Source: Anaerolineae bacterium
GTDB taxonomy: Bacteria; Chloroflexota; Anaerolineae; 4572-78; NAK82
Direction: 5' to 3'
NCBI GenBank assembly: GCA_030598425.1
Contig: JAUVPY010000151.1
Span: 1-6,711, forward strand
DNA: 6,711 nucleotides
A program made the position numbers and the translations under genes. The stretch's first letter is position 1. The number at the start of each line of letters is the position of its first letter. Shown here one piece after another: positions 1-6,153 of this stretch. The notes below the pieces were generated by a model that was given only the letters and a program-made list of their open reading frames with translations, ran no database searches and was not told where the DNA came from.

Positions 1-1664
1 TCAGTTTTGCCGACCCCGGTCGGGCCTAAGAAGACAAAGGTGCCAATGGGGCGCTTGGGGTCTTTGAGCCCAGCGCGAGCGCGGCGTACCGCTTTTGAGA
101 TTGCCTCGATGGCCTCGTGTTGACCAATCACTCGTTCGTGGAGGGCATCCTCCATTTGCAGCAGGCGCTCCTTCTCTTCGGTGTCCATCTGCTGCACGGG
201 AACCCCGGTCCACATAGAGACCACTTCGGCGATGTCTTCATGGGTCACTTTGGGAGCATCCGACTCAGGGGCCTCCCAGCCGATATCCAACTGGGTAAAC
301 TCCTCTTGCAGGCTGCGCTCACGGTCGCGCAAGTTAGCTGCATCCTCAAACCGCTGCGCGCTGATGGCCTCTTCTTTCTCCTGCCGGAGCGATCGCATCT
401 CGGCAATCTGTTGGCCCATATCACTGGCAAACGGGATTTTGTATAGCCGTACGCGTGCTGCAGCCTCGTCGATCAAGTCGATGGCCTTGTCAGGCATATA
501 ACGATCAGGCACGTAGCGTGCCGCCAGGTGTGCGGCCGCTACCAGAGCCTCATCGGTGATTTTCAGATTATGATGCGCCTCGTATCGACTGCGTATACCT
601 TTGAGAATGTCGATGGTCTCTTCGATAGTCGGCTCTTCTACCGTTACCGGCTGAAAACGACGTTCGAGAGCCGCATCCCCTTCGACGTTCTTACGATACT
701 CGTCTAAGGTGGTGGCCCCAATGCATTGAAGCTCACCTCGGGCCAGTGCCGGTTTTAAGATATTGGCGGCATCCACCGAACTACCTGCTGAGCCAGCGCC
801 GACCAACATGTGCACCTCGTCAATGAAGAGGATGGACCCCGATTGTTTGATCTCATCGATAACTCGTTTGAGACGTTCCTCAAATTGGCCTCGGTACATA
901 GTCCCGGCGACCAGGGAACCTACGTCGAGCATCACGACGCGCTTGCCCAGCAAGGTATCAGGAGTTTCACCACTGATGATACGTTGCGCCAACCCCTCCA
1001 CAATGGCTGTTTTGCCCACGCCGGGCTCGCCGATCAGTGCAGGATTGTTCTTGGTGCGACGAGAGAGAATCTGGATGACGCGCTCAATCTCAAGCTGCCG
1101 GCCAATCACTGGGTCGAGCTTGCCTTCGGCCGCCTGTGTGGTCAGATCGGTGCCAAGCTGGTCTACCAGGGGGGTCTCTTTACTTGATTCGCCGCGTGCG
1201 TTCATTGGCTGTGATGCAGACTCCATCATGACACGGGCTGTTTGCGAGCGAACCTTGTCGAGGCTCACTCCCAACCCCTTGAGCACATCAACTGCGACTC
1301 CTTCTCCTTCGCGGACTAATCCCAGTAACAAATGCTCGGTGCCAATGTAATGATGGCCCAGTCGACGAGCTTCGTCTACTGCCAGCTCTATGACACGCTT
1401 GGTCCGGGGCGTAAGACTGAGTTTACCATATGAGGAGGCCCTTTGGCCGCGTCCTACCGTGCGCTCCACGCGCTCGCGAATCTGTCGGGGGTCTACTCCC
1501 AATTCACGCAAGACGCGCACTGCCACACCATTCTCTTCACGTATCAAGCCTAGCAACAAGTGTTCCGTGCCGATGTAGTTGTGATTTAGACGTTGAGCCT
1601 CTTCTTGCGCTAGCGAGAGGACCCGTCGCGCACGTTTTGTAAATCGATCGAATTTTTCTGCCAT
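1..1664 (-). CDS. clpC: ClpC-type AAA+ unfoldase, N-terminal 554 residues (partial, runs off window)
   Basis: This is the HSP100 ATPase subunit that unfolds proteins and feeds them to the ClpP protease in the cytoplasm. From the ATG the frame is open to the window edge. Residues about 5-65 and 80-140 are two copies of the Clp N domain, each with a [11 protein letters not shown] signature (30-40, 106-116). The first AAA+ module has Walker A GEPGVGKT (212-219), Walker B with D282-E283 in LFIDEVH, and the ALERRF arginine-finger region. A UVR-like middle segment (about 435-455, [12 protein letters not shown]) marks ClpC rather than ClpB, which carries a much longer coiled coil. The sequence ends inside the second AAA+ module at its Walker A GPTGVGKT (547-554). 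ClpC is usually about 810-850 residues, so roughly a third is missing beyond the edge. No ctsR, mcsA or mcsB is seen; the upstream gene is S1. The start is supported by the match to the family N terminus and by a modest AAAGGG ribosome site. The family assignment is very secure. Confidence 0.97.
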   Translation of the reverse strand, partial: MAEKFDRFTKRARRVLSLAQEEAQRLNHNYIGTEHLLLGLIREENGVAVRVLRELGVDPRQIRERVERTVGRGQRASSYGKLSLTPRTKRVIELAVDEARRLGHHYIGTEHLLLGLVREGEGVAVDVLKGLGVSLDKVRSQTARVMMESASQPMNARGESSKETPLVDQLGTDLTTQAAEGKLDPVIGRQLEIERVIQILSRRTKNNPALIGEPGVGKTAIVEGLAQRIISGETPDTLLGKRVVMLDVGSLVAGTMYRGQFEERLKRVIDEIKQSGSILFIDEVHMLVGAGSAGSSVDAANILKPALARGELQCIGATTLDEYRKNVEGDAALERRFQPVTVEEPTIEETIDILKGIRSRYEAHHNLKITDEALVAAAHLAARYVPDRYMPDKAIDLIDEAAARVRLYKIPFASDMGQQIAEMRSLRQEKEEAISAQRFEDAANLRDRERSLQEEFTQLDIGWEAPESDAPKVTHEDIAEVVSMWTGVPVQQMDTEEKERLLQMEDALHERVIGQHEAIEAISKAVRRARAGLKDPKRPIGTFVFLGPTGVGKT

Positions 1665-1708
1665 TATTTTAACCCTTTATCGTAATAACTGAAACTTTCC
1701 ACTCTCCG

Positions 1709-1737
1709 ACTTTAACCTCAAAATCGGGACAAGTCAA
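1709..1737 (-). promoter_or_regulatory. Candidate sigma-70-type promoter for clpC
   Basis: Reading the minus strand, TTGACT (1737-1732, five of six bases matching the -35 consensus) is followed after 17 nt by TAAAGT (1714-1709, four of six matching -10). Initiation would fall near 1702, giving a leader of about 38 nt before the clpC ATG. The -35 box sits in the loop of the hairpin that follows the S1 stop. I see no CIRCE inverted repeat and no convincing CtsR heptad repeat here, so heat-shock control is not shown. clpC may also be reached by read-through from the S1 promoter. Confidence 0.42.
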
Positions 1738-1752
1738 TGGCTCATGTGTCCC
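1726..1752 (-). terminator. Small hairpin directly after the S1 stop; weak terminator candidate
   Basis: A perfect 6-bp stem, GGGACA pairing with TGTCCC, encloses a 15-nt loop and begins at the base after the S1 gene's TGA. On the minus strand it is followed by GATTTTGA, which has only four consecutive Ts. Termination would therefore be leaky at best, or the structure may merely protect the mRNA 3' end. It could be chance. Confidence 0.28.
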
Positions 1753-2982
1753 TCATTCACTGTCTGGTACTGTCTCTTCGTCGAATTCGTTGATTTCCTC
1801 TTCGTTGACTTCTTCTTCGTCGATCTCTGGGGTGCTTTGGTACTCTTGCCAGTCTACGTCACCCTCGGCTTGTTTGAGGCTCAACCCCATTCGACGGCGC
1901 TCGGGGTCAATGCGTATGATTTTCACCGATACCTGGTCACCTTCTTTCACGACTTCACGTGGGTGGGTGATGTTGGCATCGGTCAATTCCGATTGATGAA
2001 TGAGACCTTCTATTTCGCCAATCTGGGCAAAAGCGCCAAAGTTCGCCAGCTTGGTAATTCTTGCGTCTACGATCTGGCCGATTTCGAATTGTTCCAGGAC
2101 CTGTGACCAAGGTTCCGGCTGCAATTGCTTGAGGCTCAGGCCGATCCGTTGACGTTCGCTGTCAATGTTTAGTACATAAACTTCAATTTCGTCTCCCACC
2201 TGCAGCAGGTCACTTGGGTGTGACACACGCGACCAAGAGAGCTCTGAGAGGTGGATTAACCCATCGGCTCCTCCCAAATCTACAAAGGCGCCAAAATCTG
2301 CCAGGCTTGTGACGTGTCCCGTGAGCACGTCCCCTTCCTTTAAGGTACTCAGCAACTTCTCTTTCTGTTTGCCGCGCTCCTCTTCAACAGCAGCGCGTTC
2401 AGAGAAAATGAGACGGTTACGACGACGGTCTATCTCAATGATCTTGAGGGTCAATTTCTGGCCAACCATCTGGCTCCATTGCCCTTCTCTGGAGGTACTA
2501 CCTCCCCGCTGGTCACCCGCCAACTGCGACCCGGGCACAAATCCCCGTATCTGGCCAAAGTGTACGATGAGCCCTCCCTTGTTGTGCCCGGCGACTTCAC
2601 CTTCGTAGATTTCGCCCGAATCATACATCTTCTGTGCGACCAGCCAATCTGTTTCGGCTTGCGCCCGCGCCAGCGAAAGGATTGTGTTCCCTTCGTCGTT
2701 TTCGGGTTTCACAACGTAGACAGGCACCTCTTCCCCTACGCAAAGGGAAGCTAGCTTCTCAGGGGAGAGCCTCTCGATCTCGCGTCCGGCGACAATGCCC
2801 TCGGACTTGGACCCAATGTCGATCAGAATCTCATTGGGAGCGACGCTTACGACGGTACCTGTCAAAATGTCGCCGCGCCGTACCTCCTTTAAGTCATACG
2901 CCTGCTCAAGCAATTCGGCCATGGTCATTGCGGGGTTGCCATTGGCCGAGTCGTCGCTGACTGGTAATTGATAGTCTGCCAT
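1753..2982 (-). CDS. rpsA: 30S ribosomal protein S1 homologue with four S1 domains
   Basis: This 409-residue RNA-binding protein probably helps load mRNA on the 30S subunit. Four OB-fold S1 domains lie at about 36-105, 122-195, 214-285 and 299-370. Domains 3 and 4 are the most canonical, each with an ADFGAF or ANFGAF core, a GLIH(L/Q)SEL segment and an RIGLSLK or RMGLSLK end. Domain 2 is more divergent and carries a polar Gly/Ser/Arg-rich stretch (about 156-169). The protein ends in an acidic tail (386-409). E. coli S1 has six domains; shorter forms with about four are usual in many other phyla, so this looks full length. The ATG has AAAGAGG close upstream, which favours it over internal Met19 and Met21. 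A good promoter precedes it and clpC follows by 88 nt. Whether it is a true ribosomal S1 or a free S1-domain regulator cannot be settled from sequence alone. Confidence 0.93.
   Translation of the reverse strand: MADYQLPVSDDSANGNPAMTMAELLEQAYDLKEVRRGDILTGTVVSVAPNEILIDIGSKSEGIVAGREIERLSPEKLASLCVGEEVPVYVVKPENDEGNTILSLARAQAETDWLVAQKMYDSGEIYEGEVAGHNKGGLIVHFGQIRGFVPGSQLAGDQRGGSTSREGQWSQMVGQKLTLKIIEIDRRRNRLIFSERAAVEEERGKQKEKLLSTLKEGDVLTGHVTSLADFGAFVDLGGADGLIHLSELSWSRVSHPSDLLQVGDEIEVYVLNIDSERQRIGLSLKQLQPEPWSQVLEQFEIGQIVDARITKLANFGAFAQIGEIEGLIHQSELTDANITHPREVVKEGDQVSVKIIRIDPERRRMGLSLKQAEGDVDWQEYQSTPEIDEEEVNEEEINEFDEETVPDSE
1774..1827 (-). repeat. Low-complexity stretch encoding the acidic tail of S1
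   Basis: Near-repeats of a CTTCGTCGA/CTTCGTTGA unit (plus-strand reading) encode residues 386-403 of S1, a run built from Glu/Asp with regularly placed Asn, Val, Ile and Phe (EEEVNEEEINEFDEE). Such tails are expected to be disordered. The DNA micro-repetition suggests growth by slippage, which is an inference. Confidence 0.55.
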
Positions 2983-3027
2983 GTACCTCTTTGTGTCTCC
3001 TCGTTACAGGCTTGTAGGTGCAGAGCC

Positions 3028-3055
3028 ATTATACTGGATTTCTGGCAAAAATCAA
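3028..3055 (-). promoter_or_regulatory. Sigma-70-type promoter for the S1 gene (and perhaps clpC)
   Basis: On the minus strand TTGATT (3055-3050, four of six to -35 consensus) is followed after 16 nt by a perfect TATAAT (3033-3028). Initiation would be near 3021, giving a leader of about 38 nt to the S1 ATG at 2982. Position, spacing and the perfect -10 box make this the clearest promoter in the window. Confidence 0.68.
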
Positions 3056-3083
3056 ACCCCTAATGGAACGGGGGGCTTAGGCC

Positions 3084-3165
3084 GTGTTGACATTTCGTCA
3101 TTGTCCTCTGAGACTCCGGCGAGAGTCTGATAATGGCTCTCTGGTGCCAATTCAAGTGTCAACAC
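3084..3165 (-). other. Long-range inverted repeat with internal hairpin after fprA
   Basis: A perfect 9-bp inverted repeat, GTGTTGACA (3084-3092) and TGTCAACAC (3157-3165), spans a 64-nt interval. The first arm met in transcription begins three nucleotides past the fprA TAA. The interval contains a second perfect 6-bp stem, AGACTC (3111-3116) with GAGTCT (3123-3128) around a 6-nt loop. In RNA this could fold as a branched 3' structure. No T tract follows, so it is not a classical intrinsic terminator. It may be an fprA 3' end, a protein-binding site upstream of the S1 promoter, or coincidence. Confidence 0.4.
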
Positions 3166-3168
3166 TAC

Positions 3169-4569
3169 TTAGCGTCCCAAAGCAGACAGCATGTCTTCCA
3201 GGCTAGTGAACTTGATCCGAGGTCGCCCCGCTGCTTGTCCTTTCGTCACTTCCAACTCGTCGAGGCGTAACCAATCGGCATAAGTGAAATAGTTCGGCTG
3301 ACGTTCACGAATAAGGCTTCTGGCGGCGGCGACTTCCGGTTGCTTAGGCTTAAGAATTGAGTCCCGGGCCAGGTCTTCTAGCATACAACCCGCCGTTTCA
3401 GCCGCATCCGGCTTGTTGGTGCCTACAACACCCGTCGGGCCTCGCTTGATCCATCCCGCGGTGTAATCACCCACCACAGGTTGCTGAGTATTGGGGTTGA
3501 TTACCCGACCTTTCTCGTTCAGGATGACACTCCATTTATCGTTAAAAGGCACACCCGGCAGCGGCACGCCCCGGTAACCGACGGAGCGGAAGACCAGGCC
3601 AACTGGCAGCTCCTCAAATTGATCCGTATGCTTGGGACGTAGCGTGCCGGCTTCGGTCGCGTACAGCTCGTTTCTGACCAGGCGCATGCCTACCACCTGC
3701 CCTACTTCATCCCCGATGAGTTCCACCGGCGAGACGAGGAAGCGTATGGTCAGCTTACGCGATTTGCCTGTGGTTCCCCGCTTTGAATACTCTTGCAGGA
3801 TCTCTAATTTCCTTATCGTAGCCTGGTCAGGATTGTGCTCGAGCGTGGCCCGGCTCAAATCATCCAGCTTAACTTCTTCCGGTAGCACGACGACATCGGC
3901 ATCCGCCAACTCGCCCAGCTCCTTGATCTCGGGGGTGGTGAAGGCCGCTTGGGCTGGCCCGCGCCGCCCTAATAGAGTTATTTCTTTGACACGGCTGCAA
4001 CTTAGAGCCTCCAGAGCGTAGTCGGCGATATCGGTCTTGACTAACTCATCTGGTGTGCTGGACAAAATGCGGGCTACATCCACGGCGACGTTGCCAACCC
4101 CCACTACGGCGACCCGTTCCTGTGACAGATCAAATTGGCAATCACGGCAATCGGGGTGGCCGTTGTACCACGTGACAAATTCGGTCGTCGAATAACTGCG
4201 CTGGAAATCCTCACCAGGGATGCCCATACGTCGGTCTGTTTGGGCACCTGTCGTGTAGCAAATCTGGTGGTAGTGCTCCCTCAGATCTTGCACGTTAACA
4301 TGTGTGCCGAACTCCACGTTACCATAGAAGCGAAAATTGGGTCGAGATGCAATTCTGTCGAACACCTTCGTGACAGACTTGATCTTTTGATGGTCGGGAG
4401 CAACCCCGGCGCGCACCAGCCCAAACGGAGTTGGCAACCGATCAAACAGGTCTAGCTCCACGACGAACTCTCTCTGTCTGAACAGGTGGTCGGCCACATA
4501 GAACCCGCTGGGTCCTGCGCCTATGACAGCCACCCGAAGCGGGTTTGCGTCAGTACCTACGTTTGCCAT
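3169..4569 (-). CDS. fprA: FprA-type ferredoxin/NADP+ reductase (adrenodoxin-reductase family)
   Basis: This 466-residue FAD flavoenzyme is expected to pass electrons between NADPH and a ferredoxin-type partner in the cytoplasm. The N terminus has the FAD dinucleotide-binding GAGPSG (17-22), followed by LPTPFGLVRAGVAPDH (45-60), a hallmark of the adrenodoxin-reductase/mycobacterial FprA family. A second Rossmann motif VVGVGNVAVDVAR (155-167) binds NADP, with GRRGP and AAFTT behind it (201-212). The C-terminal FAD-contact segment GWIKRGPTGVVGTN (372-385) is intact. Resemblance to mycobacterial FprA from memory is strong along the whole length, which is normal for the family. The start is supported by AAAGGAG seven bases ahead of the ATG. 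No ferredoxin or P450 gene is nearby, so the partner is unknown. The spacer from the CBS gene is 120 nt and I see no clear promoter in it, so co-transcription from upstream is possible. Confidence 0.96.
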   Translation of the reverse strand: MANVGTDANPLRVAVIGAGPSGFYVADHLFRQREFVVELDLFDRLPTPFGLVRAGVAPDHQKIKSVTKVFDRIASRPNFRFYGNVEFGTHVNVQDLREHYHQICYTTGAQTDRRMGIPGEDFQRSYSTTEFVTWYNGHPDCRDCQFDLSQERVAVVGVGNVAVDVARILSSTPDELVKTDIADYALEALSCSRVKEITLLGRRGPAQAAFTTPEIKELGELADADVVVLPEEVKLDDLSRATLEHNPDQATIRKLEILQEYSKRGTTGKSRKLTIRFLVSPVELIGDEVGQVVGMRLVRNELYATEAGTLRPKHTDQFEELPVGLVFRSVGYRGVPLPGVPFNDKWSVILNEKGRVINPNTQQPVVGDYTAGWIKRGPTGVVGTNKPDAAETAGCMLEDLARDSILKPKQPEVAAARSLIRERQPNYFTYADWLRLDELEVTKGQAAGRPRIKFTSLEDMLSALGR

Positions 4570-4601
4570 GAGGTGCTCCTTTGCACGATATCCTTAGTCA
4601 T
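4557..4601 (-). CDS. Possible 14-codon mini-ORF overlapping the fprA start
   Basis: An ATG at 4601 is preceded by the Shine-Dalgarno-like AGGGAG at the same spacing as the real fprA site. It opens a frame MTKDIVQRSTSWQT that ends in TAG at 4559-4557, inside fprA and out of frame with it. It may be a leader peptide translationally coupled to fprA. It may equally be a by-product of the tandem duplication that contains it. No homology can be judged at this length. Confidence 0.25.
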   Translation of the reverse strand: MTKDIVQRSTSWQT

Positions 4602-4628
4602 AAGATGCTCCCTCGCACACCATACTTA
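4566..4628 (-). repeat. Imperfect 32-bp tandem repeat duplicating an RBS and start codon
   Basis: Two units, 4628-4598 and 4596-4566 on the minus strand, align without gaps at 22 of 31 positions, offset by exactly 32 bp. The best-kept core covers the ribosome site, spacer and start codon: GCGAGGGAGCATCTTATG against GCAAAGGAGCACCTCATG, 14 of 18 identical, all four differences being transitions. The downstream unit drives fprA; the upstream unit drives the mini-ORF. Confidence 0.6.
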
Positions 4629-4689
4629 CGACTGAAAGCCGGAAGCCGTGTTGCGGCTGGAATACATCGCTGAGAACTACCTCAGGGTC
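4602..4689 (-). other. Spacer between the CBS gene and the fprA leader, two weak hairpins
   Basis: This stretch directly after the CBS gene's stop holds two 5-bp stems: CTGAG/CTCAG (4670-4674 with 4681-4685, 6-nt loop) and AGCCG/CGGCT around TGTTG (about 4644-4658). Neither is followed by a convincing T run. No good -35/-10 pair is visible for fprA. Either hairpin could be a leaky terminator or mean nothing. Confidence 0.25.
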
Positions 4690-5124
4690 TCAGGTCTCAT
4701 CCGCTATGATCTGCGTCTCCAAGGTGTCAATTTCGCCCTTGTATTGGTCACGCTGGCATTTTACGATGTCGCCCATAGAGATAATGCCTACCATCTCCCT
4801 TCGCTCCACGATCGGCAAGTGTCGAAATCGTTTCTCCGTCATCGCATTCGCAACCGCTATCAAGTCGTCATTTGGAAGGCCCACGATGACCTCTTTGGTC
4901 ATTATCTCGCTGACGGGCCGCGACAAAGCCTCGTCGAGCCGGGCCGCCGCCCGTATAATGTCACGTTCCGAGATAATGCCCACTATCTCACCTGCTTCAT
5001 TCACCGCAACCCGTGCGCCAATGTTATGCTCAGCCAATAAGCGGGCCGCCTCTCTCAAAGACTGCTGTGGGCGAATCGTAACCACAGTCGCGCCCTTGGT
5101 TGCCAAAATCGTCCGGACCTTCAT
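4690..5124 (-). CDS. CBS-domain pair protein (stand-alone)
   Basis: This 144-residue protein consists almost wholly of two CBS domains, at about 8-62 and 74-127, which together should make one Bateman module. Each ends in the typical strand-turn-helix signature: GIISERDIIR (49-58) and GIISMGDIVK (113-122). RFRHLPIV (99-106) opens the last core strand of the second copy. CBS pairs usually bind adenosine ligands such as AMP, ATP or S-adenosylmethionine, or act as dimerisation modules. There is no fused enzyme or transporter, so its target is unknown. No signal peptide or membrane segment is present, so it is probably cytoplasmic. The ATG follows a very strong GGAGGAGGTG ribosome site. It lies 51 nt after the protease gene and is probably co-transcribed. 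Stand-alone proteins of this size and pattern are common and poorly characterised. Confidence 0.9.
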   Translation of the reverse strand: MKVRTILATKGATVVTIRPQQSLREAARLLAEHNIGARVAVNEAGEIVGIISERDIIRAAARLDEALSRPVSEIMTKEVIVGLPNDDLIAVANAMTEKRFRHLPIVERREMVGIISMGDIVKCQRDQYKGEIDTLETQIIADET

Positions 5125-5146
5125 ACTACACCTCCTCCATATGTGT

Positions 5147-5163
5147 GGCGCGTGCGACGCACC
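5147..5163 (-). other. GC-rich intercistronic hairpin between htrA and the CBS gene
   Basis: GGCGCG (5147-5152) pairs with CGCACC (5158-5163) through a 6-bp stem including one G-U wobble, with a 5-nt loop. The overlapping 11-bp near-palindrome GTGCGACGCAC is centred on 5157. No T tract follows on the minus strand, so termination is unlikely. mRNA processing or stabilisation between the two cistrons would fit, as an inference. Confidence 0.3.
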
Positions 5164-5175
5164 GTACTCCCTACA

Positions 5176-6138
5176 TCACTTCTCGTTCAGGGAAGCGTCA
5201 GTTGCGATCCACTCGTCGGCCAGGTCGCGGGCCAGAGTCGAGGGGATGGCAAAACCAATGCCCTCGGCCACGCCGCTGCGCTGACTCTCGCGGATGATGA
5301 AGGTGTTGATTCCGATCACCTCACCCTCCAGATTCACCAGCGGCCCACCGGAGTTGCCTTTGTTGATGGCAGCGTCGGTTTGGATCAGACCCTCGATGAC
5401 CATGTTGTCTTCTAATTCCAGCGCCCGGTTTACACCGCTGACCACCCCGACCGTGACCGAATTAGGGAAGTCGCCCAGGGCGCTGCCGATGGCCACCACC
5501 CATTCTCCCGGCCGGACCTGCTCGGAGTCGCCCCAATTGACTGCCGGCATGTCCCCATTTTCGACGTACAGGAGGGCCAGGTCCTGCTGCTCATCACTGG
5601 CCACCAGGTAGGCTGACAGCGCCTCACCTGTGGTCAGGATGACCGTCAACTCGCCTGTCTCTTCCCCGGCGGGACTTATGGGCTCGACCACGTGGTAGTT
5701 GGTCACAATGTACCCCCGCTGGTCGACGACGATGCCTGACCCCAGGATGCGTGCGTCAACCGTGCTGCCGAAGCGAACCACGGCGACCTGCTGGTTGACG
5801 ACGGTCACCACGGCCGGTACTACTTGGCTGATCATGTCGGCGATAGAGGGGGTGACGGTAGCAAGAGGAATGGGCGTGGGTGTCGGCGGGAGTGGAGTAG
5901 GCTCAGGTGTTGGAGTGGCGGATGGGGCGGGCGTAGCCGTCGGCGTGGGGGGCGTCCCCAACAAGCTGATCTCAACATCCGTGGCCCACAGCACCAGCCC
6001 ACCGCCGGCCATACCGCCCAGCAGGCCGCCGATCACGAAGGCAGTGGCCAGCAAAAGCGCCACTATGCAGCCGGTGTACCATTGCTGTTTGAGGGCTGTG
6101 CGGTCACCCCTATTGGTCGGTTCCGGTTCTGTGTTCAC
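5176..6138 (-). CDS. HtrA/DegP-like membrane-anchored trypsin-type serine protease without PDZ domain
   Basis: This 320-residue protease should act outside the cytoplasmic membrane on misfolded or specific substrates. After a polar N terminus comes one hydrophobic segment (about 23-52), then a Pro/Thr-rich linker (62-97), then a trypsin-like domain (about 100-310). The catalytic triad is visible: H149 in VTNYHVV, D186 in QDLALL, and S263 in KGNSGGPLV. The QTDAAINKGNSGGP segment and the GIGFAIPS near the end are typical of HtrA. The chain stops about 20 residues after GFAIPS, so the PDZ domains usual in DegP/DegS-type proteins are absent; full HtrA proteins are commonly 350-500 residues. The start is GTG, supported by GGAGG six bases ahead in the 15-nt gap after selD. 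The tight spacing implies co-transcription with selD. The family call is secure; substrate and trigger are unknown. Confidence 0.94.
   Translation of the reverse strand: MNTEPEPTNRGDRTALKQQWYTGCIVALLLATAFVIGGLLGGMAGGGLVLWATDVEISLLGTPPTPTATPAPSATPTPEPTPLPPTPTPIPLATVTPSIADMISQVVPAVVTVVNQQVAVVRFGSTVDARILGSGIVVDQRGYIVTNYHVVEPISPAGEETGELTVILTTGEALSAYLVASDEQQDLALLYVENGDMPAVNWGDSEQVRPGEWVVAIGSALGDFPNSVTVGVVSGVNRALELEDNMVIEGLIQTDAAINKGNSGGPLVNLEGEVIGINTFIIRESQRSGVAEGIGFAIPSTLARDLADEWIATDASLNEK
5848..5955 (-). repeat. Low-complexity Thr/Pro linker coding stretch
   Basis: The bases encode residues 62-97 of the protease, made of Thr-Pro, Ala-Pro, Glu-Pro and Ser-Ala units (for example PTPTATPAPSATPTPEP). 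The chain should be extended and flexible, holding the catalytic domain off the membrane. Such TPTP linkers are frequent in secreted Chloroflexota proteins, which supports but does not prove that origin. Confidence 0.7.
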
Positions 6139-6153
6139 CGTTTGCCTCCATGG

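Noticed and set aside
763..1350. Long plus-strand open frame of 195 codons opposite clpC
   Set aside because: It is the antisense shadow of the strongly conserved clpC N and AAA+ domains, is rich in Ser/Arg/Thr with no family motif, and has no supporting ribosome site. The minus-strand reading explains every base.
1711..1737. CtsR-like heptad repeat upstream of clpC
   Set aside because: CTCAAA and GTCAA occur near each other, but order, spacing and sequence do not fit the GGTCAAA-N3-GGTCAAA operator pattern. No CIRCE element (TTAGCACTC-N9-GAGTGCTAA) is present either.
3087..3092. Perfect TTGACA as a plus-strand -35 box
   Set aside because: No -10 match lies 15-19 bp downstream on the plus strand, and no plus-strand gene follows. 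The hexamer is part of the inverted repeat.
4648..5040. Plus-strand open frame of 130 codons opposite the CBS gene
   Set aside because: The minus-strand product has two complete CBS domains and a strong ribosome site. The plus frame has no recognisable motif.
5176..6138. Cys24 as a lipoprotein attachment site in the protease
   Set aside because: Cys24 lies before the hydrophobic stretch rather than after it, and no lipobox (L-x-x-C with small residues) surrounds it. A simple membrane anchor fits better.
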